Shown: positions 24,638 to 35,918 of the stretch, one piece after another
Position numbering within the stretch: the first letter of the stretch is position 1
Layout of the letters: every line of letters starts with the position of its first letter
Source of the DNA: Circinella minor
Taxonomy: Eukaryota > Mucoromycota > Mucoromycetes > Mucorales > Lichtheimiaceae
Assembly: GCA_016758965.1 (NCBI GenBank)
Contig: JAEPRB010000028.1
Coordinates: 222,838 to 286,837 of the forward strand
DNA length: 64,000 nucleotides
Direction of reading: 5' to 3'
Notes under the pieces: model-generated
What the model was told of the DNA's origin: nothing
The model's database searches: none
The model's input: the letters and a program-made list of their open reading frames with translations, nothing else
Position numbers and translations under genes: made by a program

Positions 24638-26071
24638 CGTTTAAGAAATGCTTCTACGCGGGTAAAACACGGGAAAAAGAAGCGACGTGGTTTAGCGGAG
24701 CCTTGTAATAATAATACTTTCAAAACCTTCTGCGGGATTCCCGATTATAATAATGATGCTACTACAATTTTTTTTTTGGTTCTCCTAACTAAATCATTCA
24801 TTTATTCATCCATCCAGTCTGCCTCTTTGTAAATAAAGAGTATGATTATTCTTACCTTAAAAAAGGCATTTACTGATAATGTAACCAGTTCGACACCGGT
24901 ATAATTGCTTATCGCAGGTCGATAAGCTTATTGCTTCTCAGGCATTCAATGATGTTGTATAATTCTTATATAGTAAGTACATCAATATTATTAGATAATG
25001 TTTTTCTAAACAGTCCCATAAACTTAAAAAAAGAAAAACATACCAGTGGTCTACCAGGGATTATGTATAGAAAAAATCTAGTGAGTTAACCCGAGCATTC
25101 TCTTGTCTTTTATTGTATATGCAACAAGAGCAGTAGCAATAATAGTGGCAAGTAATAACTTACTAACTGTCGTGTCTGTCATCATAGTATTCTAATAAGA
25201 AAAGTAGTACTCTCTGAATCATCTACATTTACTTGCTTGGTGCTATTCTTTATTTATTGAATTAGTTAGATGTTGCCAGGAGTTAATTTTGCTCTGTGCG
25301 TTTATATTTTTACTCAGTCACTTCATTTTCATCTCTTTTCTTTGCTACATTATGTATTAACAATTGGTACACATCATAAAATTTATCAGTAAAAAACAAC
25401 CAGCTTCTCTCATCCAAGAAGAAAACCCGGTCATAAGACGATTGTGATTTTTTTTAAAAATAAAAACTGGTTGATATTCGAACCATGATTAGATCTTTTT
25501 GAAAATTCTTGATTTTTTTTTTACGTATATAGATATCGAAATCCTGGACATCCAAAAGTACAGCGAATGAAAGCCAGGAAATGGAGGAGCAAAGATTTTG
25601 GTTATAAGAAATTTGTTAGATAACTTATATTACAAAAAATTTAAATTGTGTTATAAATCATACTGGGATTAGCAATGATATGTGCTTTTAAAATCAATAA
25701 TACCGTATAACTGTACGTGTTAAAAATAGTACTTTCAAATTAAGAATTTCATTAATACAAATATACATTATATATACTTCAACTTGTAGAATATCGCAAT
25801 GTTTTATTTTCAGGTATTACTTATAATAAGAACTCCATTATTCTCTATTTATAATGATTAATCTATCAGCGTTATGGATACCATAACAATCTTCAAGAAA
25901 ACATTGGGAACTCTGTATTTTCCACTTCAAAGAGTATTATTCGATACTTCCAAAGTTGCCAATACCCCGCTGATCTGATTTTAAAAATAGACTAGGTACT
26001 ACTACTAGGCAGCAAAATTCAATGTCAAAATAAAAAAAAATTATTTTCTTTACACACTAATATATACCGGA
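24638..26071. other. Divergent intergenic region, no gene seen
   Basis: 1.4 kb between the divergent 6PGL and mL61-like starts. It is AT-rich. One 28-codon open stretch, 25535-25621, is unusually basic and protein-like (RNPGHPKVQRMKARKWRSKD) with an AG before it, but no partner exon could be found. Nothing else stands out. Confidence 0.5.
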
Positions 26072-26611
26072 ATGTCCCTTCGATCGTTAAAATCAGCTCG
26101 TGAAATTGTCGCTCACCTTAATACTGGTGTTGGTGCTCAAAAGCTTTCTCCTGAAGTATCAAAAATTGCCTTAACCTATACAATTAAGGGCAAGACTGAA
26201 TGTGCTGGTGCAAAGTAAACATTGACAATCTTTTTTTTTGTGTGTGTGTGTGTGATTAGTATTATCTTATTACTATAATAATACTTGAGAGTATTGACTT
26301 ATCACATTCTATTGTATAATAGACATTTTTTACAAGAAAACCTTCCACGTATGCAATACAATAATCCTAATGTGGAATTTGTAGTTCAAAAGTCAGTTGA
26401 TTCCATCGTTAAACCTACTGTCACCGTTCATTTCGGTAAGAACCATGTTTTATTTTGTTCTTAGTTGTGCATTTTAATAATAATAATAATAATAATATAA
26501 TACTAATATAAAAACAAAACATATTTAGGTGACCGAGGTACCAAAGTAATTGATATACCAAGCACTCACTCTGATAAAATTTGTCAACAAGTTTTTGAAG
26601 CAAAACCATAA
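26072..26611 (+). CDS. Mitochondrial ribosomal protein, L51/S25/CI-B8 fold (mL61/Mrp49-like)
   Basis: Three exons, 26072-26214, 26323-26435 and 26529-26611, give 112 residues. The sequence follows the fungal Mrp49/mL61 pattern: LNTGVGAQKLSPEVSKIALTY, then HFLQENLPRMQYNNPNVEFVV and a PTVTVHF strand, which together form the thioredoxin-like core shared by mL43, mS25, mL61 and complex I subunit NDUFA2. It should be a structural subunit of the mitochondrial ribosome. Introns are 108 and 93 nt, with (TG)n and (ATA)n runs. It is tail-to-tail with the Get2 gene, 160 bases apart. mS25 is the main alternative identity. Confidence 0.8.
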
Positions 26612-26771
26612 AGACATAGGCACACACACACACACATTTCATTTTCCTTTTTTGTAATCATCATTCATTATATTTTGTTATTATTTCCTCTCTTTGTACA
26701 GAACAACAAACATCTACGACAAGTTATAAAATATAAAAAAATAAATAAAAATAAAATATGCTTATATTATT

Positions 26772-28022
26772 TCAAGATCCAACAAGAGTGGATGAAATGA
26801 TTTGAGCGAATCCAATAATAAACACCAATACTAATGAATCCTTTACAAGGGCTGATAAGATAATCCAATAACGTAATAACACATTTGTTACATTGGCCAT
26901 TTGAGGTGGTAAATATTGAACGATAGCAGATAATAATAATGAACTACTAGTTGTATTACCCTATAATTATTATAATTCATTAATTTACTTTTCTCTTGAC
27001 TCTGACACTTCTCCTTTCCTAATATTAATAATTTTACTAAATGTAATAGTTATATTTACCTGTTGATATAACATACGGGCTGATTGTAACAATAGTTCCA
27101 ATGTTACAAAATACCAAAATAATGGCTAATAATAATAGTAATAATAACATTTAGTTTCTTCAATCTATCGAATACTTCCCGTACTCCTTCAATTTTACTT
27201 ACAAAATAAATTCCTGTATATCCTTCAGCACTTTTTTCAGAAAGTAAACCAGCAAATCTTTCTAGTCCAACCATAGACCATTCTGAATAAACAGCATATA
27301 CGCCTAACCAAATCATACTAACAAAATGAAGTAAATTCCAATATTTTCCAGACGTATCTGAAGGTCCTCCTTCTTGTCCTTGTTGTCCTTGTTGCCCTTG
27401 TTGTTGTAAGTGAGCTAATAATGCGGGATTAAAAGGAAATTGACTACCTAATAAATCATTCAAGTTGGGTGGTGGACCTCCTGCTTCACCTGAAGCAAAC
27501 ATAGCTTCTAAAGCAGGTGTTGTTCCATCAGTTGTTGAAAAACTAAGTGAAGGAGTAGGTTGTATGGGTGATGGTGCACCAAGTGATTCACAAGGATCAG
27601 CATCCATTGCCCGCGTCGACGTCTTTCGAGACCGTAATGTATCTGTTGAAGTGCTAGCAAAGACTGCAGGTGAAGGTGAACGGGATCGAGGTCGTTGATG
27701 TTGTGATGGTGCTTCCGATTGCGCAAGAGAGGATGTTGAAGTAGAAGGTGATGGTGTTGGAGATGGTCGATTGGCTTTGTTTTGTTTTGTTTTGTTTTGG
27801 GTTGTTTTGGGTTGGGTTGGTTTAGTTACGTTTAGTTATTGTACATGATAAAAAAATATGCAATTAATCAAAGAGAATATAAAACACGTAAAAAAAAAAA
27901 AGAAACTTACGAAATGCGGTGCCGGTAATACGACTCAATCGATTCTCTGCGGAAGCAAGAATTCTTTGCTTACGTTTTTCTCTTCGACGCTCAAGCTTTT
28001 CTTGCTCAGTAAGTTCTGGCAT
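26772..28022 (-). CDS. Get2/CAMLG-type receptor subunit for tail-anchored protein insertion
   Basis: Four exons on the minus strand, 27911-28022, 27203-27774, 27060-27125 and 26772-26960, give 312 residues. The N-terminal signature (residues 5-32) is EKLERRREKRKQRILASAEN followed by RLSRITG, the cytosolic basic helix by which Get2 and CAMLG recruit the Get3 ATPase. A Ser/Pro/Gln-rich linker follows, then three hydrophobic spans: near FVSMIWLGVYAVY, PLFWYFVTLELLLQSAR and LVLVFIIGFAQII. The predicted role is an ER membrane receptor, with Get1, for post-translational insertion of tail-anchored proteins. The 77-nt second intron uses a perfect GTAAGT donor and removes a frame that would stop early. 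Intron 1 contains a TTTTG-type repeat next to its acceptor. Confidence 0.88.
27776..27830. repeat. (TTTTG)n / GGGTTG repeat inside Get2 intron 1
   Basis: Plus strand reads four to five TTTTG units, then GGGTTG-type units. It sits directly against the intron 1 acceptor of the minus-strand Get2 gene, so on the transcript it is a CAAAA-rich, pyrimidine-poor tract just before AG. Confidence 0.8.
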
Positions 28023-28767
28023 GTTGGTTAATTGAGAAAAAAGAAATATGGGGTTCAAAAGAAATATGATTAATTAGTAAAATTTTCAGTTTTTAAAAAT
28101 AAAGACGCGCCTGGTGTTTTTTTTTGGCATATGAATAAAATTGTATCACCATCATTCTCACTGATAATATGCATTTACTAAATATTTTAAATAGAATTAA
28201 TTGATTTTTATTATCATAACATGAATGGTATATTTTTTTAAGATATTGTATTTTCATCATGATATATTATTATTTTGACAACACTGAATCTGCCTTTATA
28301 TGTCTTGTCAAAAAGAAAAGTGATTGAACTTTTCTATCAATACATCCTCTATTAAATTTTTCTTATTGTTGTGATAAACTCACTTGTACTTAGGAAGACT
28401 TTAAAACTGTATTAATATCGACTGAGTAATAATTACGTATCGAAAGCTAAGTGATTGGCATGAAGTTTTTATACATTATCAAGTCATCAGAGGAAAGCAA
28501 AGCTGTTGATATTTGCTGAGATATCATATTATAGTTTGCGATACCTATTATCAATGATCTTTTTTGAAGAAAAAGGAACACGAGACGGAATCAAACTATA
28601 TAATAATCACACAAGTTATTTTTCATGATATTACTAAATCTCATGTTACGTATACATAATATAATACTTGCGCGTTAAACCAGAATCAAAACTTGTAATA
28701 ACAACTTTTCCTTTCATAGCCTATTTTTCTCCGATCAAGGTACCCATCATATAAATAGGGTGTCACT

Positions 28768-29973
28768 AAAAAAGGTGTACAATCAAAAAGGTGTACTTTT
28801 TGAAAGAGTGACATGGGAAACAGAGGTCATGGTATGAATAGCAACACTTTTTTCTCAAATGGCAGTACATGAAAAAGTATACTTTTTTTTTACTTTGCTC
28901 CTGAAACACAAGGAATACTCGAATTTACTATACAATTACAATAATGTCAAAACACATTACTTTTTTCCAAAAAAAAAGTTTGAAACAGAGCCTTATGAGG
29001 CAATTGGTATAAGCGTCGTTTAGGAATTTATAAAATACAAGATAGATACAGCATAAAAATGTTTAAAAATAAATGACTTATATTTCAAAATTGTGAAAGA
29101 GAATCAAAAACAATAACGCCCGGGACTCTTCTTGTGATAATCAATATATCTATAATAAAGACAATATCTCTATAAAATTGGCAATATTTTAAGCATACGT
29201 AGTAGTTCATTAAATACGTAAAATATAAATATGGGAATTGCTACGGACACCCCATATGTTGCTTACGGACACCCCACAAATAAACAGTTATCAAATAAGT
29301 TCTTAGACCATATAAACTATAGTAATAGCGTTGTCAACACCAATAGCGTTTGTTTGACCGCTCATATGTAACATTAAAAGTATATATGATTCCTTTTTTG
29401 TCTTGCTTTCATAAGGCCCACAATTCCCACTTGTGTACACAATGAATATAGTAAGAAACCATAAGAAATATTGATTGCTATTATAAAAAGTCGAGCTGAT
29501 AATATAAGTTTCATAAACATTTATAAGTCGTATAACGATAATAGCTGTATAGATAGTGTATAAATGGTTGGATACGATGTGATTATATCAATTTGTTGTG
29601 TGCCCTTTAAAAAATATAAAAGTGGGGTGTCCGTAAGAGATGAAATTACTTAATATAGTATGTTTTTGGGGTGTCCGTAGCAATTCCCTATAAATATAAT
29701 GTGTGATTTTATGTTTGCTATAAAAATGACCAGTATGTTTTTGGCATAGTTTTATTTGCTTTCTTTTTTTTTTATATTACTAGTAAAGCAGATAGTATTC
29801 CTGTTCAGTATATTAATAATTAATAGTTTTTTGCATTAATTATTATGAAATTATTTTAGTTGACTACGATAAATATGATGATTTGCTTTGACGTATTGTA
29901 TAGAAAAGTGCATTTGGTATACTATTAAGCTCTCAAAACCAATTGTACACCTTTTTGATTGTACACCTTTTTT
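28768..29973. mobile_element. Non-autonomous element with 29-bp perfect inverted repeats
   Basis: The sequence at 28768-28796 (AAAAAAGGTGTACAATC and on to GGTGTAC) is the exact reverse complement of 29945-29973. Each arm contains GGTGTAC twice, so the ends have a doubled motif. Similarity extends a few bases outward (CACT/CACG). No transposase frame lies between, and no clear target duplication is visible. Without the internal element below, the unit is about 750 bp, which suits a deleted or miniature DNA transposon. Confidence 0.65.
29233..29688. mobile_element. MITE-like element, 456 bp, 21-bp perfect terminal inverted repeats
   Basis: Left end 29233-29253 (GGGAATTGCTACGGACACCC plus C) is the exact reverse complement of 29668-29688. 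A second inner pair, CTTACGGACACCCCAC at 29262-29277 and its complement at 29622-29637, makes each end a doubled TACGGACACCCC motif. Flanks read TAT on the left and TAT on the right, a possible 3-bp target duplication. It has no coding capacity and lies inside the larger inverted-repeat unit. Confidence 0.75.
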
Positions 29974-31333
29974 CGTGTTTCCTCATAAATTTTGTATTTT
30001 TGAAAGCTGATACCTATTAACAATATATAGTATTAAAAGTAGCTGCATGCACTGTTACAGTATTATCTCTTCTTCAATAATTAGGGTATGAAAAATGATT
30101 TATTAATTCATCTTTATACGTTGCTTAATATTGAAAATCCATATTGCTTTCTTTTATTAACCAACAAGAAGGCGATGTATTACTACAATATGATCATTGG
30201 CCTGATATCCTTTATTACTACGCAGGCGAGCTTTTCAAAAAAAAAAATTGTTAATAGGGGAGTCAGTGATTATAAATAACAGCTAACTATTAATGGGTGT
30301 GTCAGCAAATTAAAGATTATCGAGAGCGAAATTTTGATCATAAGTTATATGCGTGAGCATATGTATATGAGGAAGTTGGTATGCATGGATCTTAGGACTT
30401 TCTTCAAAATATAGTTTGCATTTTCTCACTTTCCCCTTCGAACAATGATACACATTTTATGATAAAAAGAAAAGTAAAGAAAAAGAATATTGCTATATAT
30501 TATTTTTGGCAACAAGCATAATGATGTGTTATATGGATCTTGACCAGGATATACATATATCACATAATATTTATGATGATTATTGTTGTGCTTGAAGAAT
30601 TTTTGTGTTGTGTCAAAACTGAGTGCTAATCATAATGTATTAATCAGTTTCGTTTCAATAAACATTTGGCCCAATATAGAAAACACGTTTCGATTTTTTT
30701 CCCAGTTTTCTTATTTGATAGGGTACAGACAGTGAAGGTTTCAGCTCCATTGTTATTGCTATTGTTCTTATTATTATTATTTTTATGTTATTGTTTTTTA
30801 TTGTTTTTTTTTTCATCTTCATACAAGATAATGGATACAATTTTATTCTTCTTGACTTAAGTTATTTATGGATATAATATATTACTGTCCAAATATTTTT
30901 AAAGAAGGATTGCATCTAACAATGAAAAAAATGTTGAGTGCCAAGGGAGGAGGTTGCCAAGGCTCTAACTTAGTGCCTTGAATTAATATATAATATGTTA
31001 CTATGGTTATTGTAAAATGTCACCATACATCGAGAAAAAACTGTTTTTTTATTATTCTTTTCTAGTAATAATCATGTAGCGATGTAATTGAATAATAATA
31101 GTGATAATAAATTTCACAAAGTAAAATTATTAATATCATTATAATTATCAATGAATATGACCTATAAATGTGTTTCTTCTTTGAGTAAAAAATTGAACTG
31201 AGATTTTTTTTAATACAAAAAAAGTATCTTTTTGTTTTACACCCTCTTTTTCAAGCTTCCCTTTTCCTTTTTTTTTTTTTCCTCTTTTACATAAATATTT
31301 TTTTTTTGCGATCTGGCATTAACACACATCGCA

Positions 31334-34300
31334 ATGGAAGATGTTCAGTCTTCCATACTGCAAGCTTCTGAGCTTGCAGAAAAAGGCCAAATCAAGGTAA
31401 AATTCAAACCGTTCCGTGTTAAAAAATACTTATTATTTTCTAGTTTAGCAACTATGACTTTAGTTTCCCTTTTCTTTTTCTCCTCCATTCTTTTTTTTTC
31501 TTATATCTTTCTCCTCGGTCAATTACCTACATAGCTTAATTCTCTTTTTTTTTGGGGGGGGGGTTAGTGAAGGAAGACAAGGGGTAAAATCACTTAAACA
31601 AAGAAAAATAACCAAGCCTTTTTATATATATATTAGGATGCATATATGACATATCTTTCAACTACACAGCATTCGTTGGATTCACTTTATGAAATTAAGT
31701 TTGTTCATTCTTGTAAGTAAACACTATGTAGTTAATATAATATACGAATGCCAAGCGGAGGAGGAAAAAGAGGGGGGGGCAACTGTTAACCATAAATAGA
31801 TACAAGTTTATTATTTTAATAATATATAAGCATATAATTCTCACGAGCTAAAAAATAAAGACTCATACCTAAACTCATTATTGTACTTGCCATTCATTAT
31901 TTAGCCATTGTATCCCAGCCAAAGCAGTACGCTACATTGATCTCCGCCATGCGAACATGTTTGTCGCATATTGAAAACATCTTAGAAACACATTCACCTG
32001 TATCGCCTCTGAGCCGGATGTCACCCAGCACCACCAGTAGTGATCATTCAACAACAACAGGAACAACTATGGGACACAACAAAGCGCCTCCACCACCATT
32101 ACCACCAAAACCATCACGAATTCAAAAACCAAGCATTCCACCTAAACCATCACTTTCAAAAACTTCCCGTCCAACATCTCCTACGAAAGAACTTTATGAT
32201 AGTCCTCATCTACTTCATCAAGGTATACAACTGAACTTTTTCTTATATATATGGCAATATATATGTAAATTGAAGCTTTAATTTTTTTTGCACGTGTTTT
32301 TTGTGATCAGAATTAGATAATACTGTGCCTGGTAGCACCCAGCATTCTACTTCCAACGTCGACATTACAACATCCACATCCACATTAACAAGACCAAATT
32401 CTTCAAAACACTTACAACCACCCTCATTACAATCCCATCCACAGAGTCAACAATCTTACGAACAACATAAGAGTGAATCAACATCTCCACCACCTGTTTC
32501 AAGACCTTTAAGTGCTCCTCAACCTTATAATCCCCCGACAGATAGCCTCCATCGCCCTTATTCCGAATATCCGACGACAACAAATACACCCCCAATTGCA
32601 GTAGTGGAAGAAGGTGAACTTGATCCTACTCACCTGGTTCCTGCTCAAACTAATGCTGGTGATAGTTTAAGTCCACCCTCCAACACCACTTTAAATACAG
32701 ATCATGTTCCATTTATTCCTGCTCCACCACTTCTAACAACCCATCGAGTCCTGCAGGCCAGGTTAGACGAACTTGAAACGACAGTTAAGGAATACAAAAG
32801 AAAAAAACAACAGCTTCTAAACGGCATAAACAACAGTCATGATAACGAAGAGGAATTGGATCGTGTGATATTACAATATACAGGGATGTCTGCTGAAGTC
32901 AAACAAACGTTAAATCGAGTCCGTACACTTTATATGAGTGCAGCAACGGTCCCAACCGTTTTACAGTTCCCTACTCATTTGGTTGCCTATCAAATAACTT
33001 TGATTGAATCTTCCATTTTTTGTGCAATACCACCAATTGCATTATTGGAACATTCAGCACGTCATCCACATCCACGGATTGTCGCTTCAACCGACTTTTT
33101 CAACTATTTGACCCGTGTGATTGAACATGCTATTTTATTACCACAAGAAGCATCTTCTCGAGCACAACATATTAATCACTGGATTAAAGTTGCATCTAAA
33201 TGTCTTGATCTCAACAATTATCAAACGCTAAAAGCCATCATATCATCCTTAGGAACACCACCTGTACAACGATTACGCCGAACATGGGCTTATATACCGA
33301 AAAAGAGCTTAACTAAACTTGAAGCACTCAGCGAATTGATGAGTGAAAGTGATAATTATGGAAAATATCGAGAACATATGGGAATGGTCAGCACAAGTAT
33401 TATCAATGGCAAAAGTGTAGCAACGATACGAGCGGATCATTATACGCGCCCTACAGTTCCATTCTTGGGTACATTTATTCATGATATTACCTACTTGATA
33501 GCCGCTATTAAATCATCAAACCCAAGAGATGATCCACGTGTGATAGAGGTATTACAAACAATGGATATTTTCCAAAAGGGACCTCAATATTCGATGAATC
33601 CACCTAACTGGTATGTCAAGGCGTCCCAAAAACATCATTTACGTCCAGCATTATCAAGTGCATTGCATAAAAGTGCATCAGGTATTGGAAGGTTTAGTGG
33701 TGGTATGTTTGGTCGATCATCGACAGCATCGGAGAGCGACAATAATAATGACGACAACGAAAGTATGAAGGATAACAATGTGATAGATGAAGATGGTGTA
33801 GAAGAACAACAACAAATGATTACTCAATATATTCTTATGCGATCTTGGGTCAGTCAAAACACGGTGGATGAACTAAGCATGTTACGAGAACCACCAAGAC
33901 AAACAGCCACACGATCAGGATATAGTCAACATCGAAGCACGAGTGGTAGTAATCACCATACCAGTTCCATGATCAGTAATACAAGTTCATTAATGCGATT
34001 TAGTACAGGAAGTGTTTCTATGGGTGGTAGTGGAGGAGGTATGGAAAGTCGTGGAACAAGTGTGGAAGAGCAATATTCCCCCGACTATGGAACAAGTCGT
34101 AGCAGCAGTGCTCGAAGTAGTGATGATCAAGATGCTGCAAGTAAAAATGCAAGTTTTTGGCCATTCAGACGTAGCACAGACACCCGTCCTGGTGATCCCA
34201 CAATAACAGCAAACACAGCAGTAACAAAGGCCTATCCAAGTCGAAAAAGCGCACCAATAAGTTCCAATCTGGATATAGTTTTGACATCTCCATGTAACGA

Positions 34301-34457
34301 TAGTAATCAAGATGAAAAACCTCATATACCTCCACGCCCACCACCAAGAAAACTACCTCCTTCTCAACCACAGCAAGATGATAATAGCAACGGTGAAGAA
34401 TTTAAAAATGCTTTAGCACAACGGCTTCAGCAACAAGTCACTGCTCGATATCAGTAA
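31334..34457 (+). CDS. RasGEF-domain protein with MIT-like N-terminus and proline-rich linker
   Basis: Four exons, 31334-31396, 31637-31712, 31905-32222 and 32311-34457, give 867 residues. Residues 1-75 (ILQASELAEKGQIKDAYMTY and so on) resemble a helical MIT-type bundle. A proline-rich segment follows (about 105-140: APPPPLPPKPS and PSIPPKPSL), with classic SH3-ligand PxxP motifs. The catalytic CDC25 domain (about 380-570) includes IVASTDFFNYLTRVIEHAIL, RAQHINHWIKVASKCL and PFLGTFIHDITYL. No RasGEF-N domain is evident, which is unusual for a Cdc25/Sos-type GEF. A Ser/Asn-rich tail ends with another proline cluster (HIPPRPPPRKLPPSQPQ). The likely role is GTP loading on a Ras-family GTPase; which one is unknown. 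Confidence 0.85.
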
Positions 34458-35918
34458 AAGAGAAAAAAAAAATAAACATTCATACCCTACTTTTTTTCTA
34501 ACTCATTCAATCTCTCCTGCAACAATTTTTTATTCATCATTTTTTTTTTGCTCTCTCTTTCTCTCTTTGTGTGTGTCTTCCTTTCTTTTCTCCCACAATT
34601 ACTATATTTTTGGAAATTTTGTACACAGTGCACCCATACGTAAACAAAACATGCAGAAAACAAAAACAAACAAGGTACATACTCGCATCTTTCTTTATAC
34701 ACACTCTCTCTCCTCTCTCTATTCTCACTACTCCTCTAAAAACAACAACAAAGATTGTATTTTTATCCATTTTCTTCTCTATTTGTAGCATAAAAAAAAG
34801 GCCGACGGTCCATATTATTCATTTCAAGTAGATTAAAACAAATAATTAATGTATCGTAAATTCGCCACATCAATTCATCATGGCGATCACTTTGTTTATT
34901 CTTTAAGACTTTTTCAGTTATTTAAAAATACAGTGCTGTTCTACATATAATCATTATAAAACATTATAAGCATACAAGATTAGAATAGAACACATACACA
35001 CACACTCTCTCTATATGCTTATCATATTTATATATATAGAAAAAACAGGTACATTTAGTGAGAATATACAGTGCTGCTTAAAGGAAAGGAGAAATTTATT
35101 TTGCATGCATATAAAAAGTTTGACTTTTCTCCTTTTGTATAAGTTTAACAAAAAAATGGCGTTTGGTTTTCCTTTTATTTACCTATTATACTCTTTCAGT
35201 ACATAGAAGCGAAAATAAAAAGAGTTTTATACATGGTTTCAAGGAACTATATCATAGTATAAAGATGCGTAGCATTTTAGATGTAAGAAGATCTCGATAT
35301 CATTTATATCATAATAATACAAATGTTAACCTATTCTTTCGTATCGAATTTCTAGTAATATCATTAAACAAATCTCCTAAAATTTTAGGGCGATCTCTCG
35401 CATGTGGGACACTATTCAGTGAGTGAGCGATCTTTGTTTTTTCTTCTCTGTTGGACATGTTATTATTTATGTTTCATACCTGTTATCAAAATAATAAAGT
35501 TAAATCTAGCGTCTAAAAGTTCAACATAAAGGCGCAAATACTAAAAAAAAAAAAATAAGGGGAAGATGGTTGCTTTTCTTCTGATAATATGTAATAGATT
35601 TACGACGTGTAAATGTAGGAAATACGGGGGATGATAATAGAGAGTTTTTTAAAAAAAACTTCAGGAGAAAGTGGCCAAAATACTGGAGGCGAGAAGAAAA
35701 ATTTTCATCATGTACAGGTTTATATTGAAGGGTGCTAAAATTTGTAACAAGAGTTCTTTGTTTTTTTTTAATATTCTTTTAAGCCAAAAAATAAAACATA
35801 TATATAAACCCAAAATTTTGTTGTTATTTCTTTCTCTTTACTTTTCATTTTATATATATAAAGTTAATCTTGTAACTTTCTTTTCTTATATCACTATAAT
35901 ATATTAATATATACAATA
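34458..35918. other. Intergenic, no gene seen
   Basis: 1.46 kb with CT-rich microsatellite-like tracts (34550-34575, 34705-34735) and AT-rich DNA. Short frames on both strands derive from these tracts. The last 80 bases hold a TATA-like run before the Ser/Asp repeat gene. Confidence 0.55.
35851..35863 (+). promoter_or_regulatory. TATA-like element upstream of the Ser/Asp repeat gene
   Basis: TATATATATAAAG lies about 57 bases before ATG 35919, inside a T/C-rich leader. The position fits a core promoter with a short 5' UTR; it is a motif match only. Confidence 0.35.

Larger units (their letters stand above)
28023..31333. other. Gene-free region carrying nested inverted-repeat elements
   Basis: 3.3 kb with no credible coding sequence. 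It contains two nested elements with perfect terminal inverted repeats (28768-29973 and 29233-29688). The rest is AT-rich; T-rich tracts at 31200-31310 precede the next gene. Confidence 0.6.
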
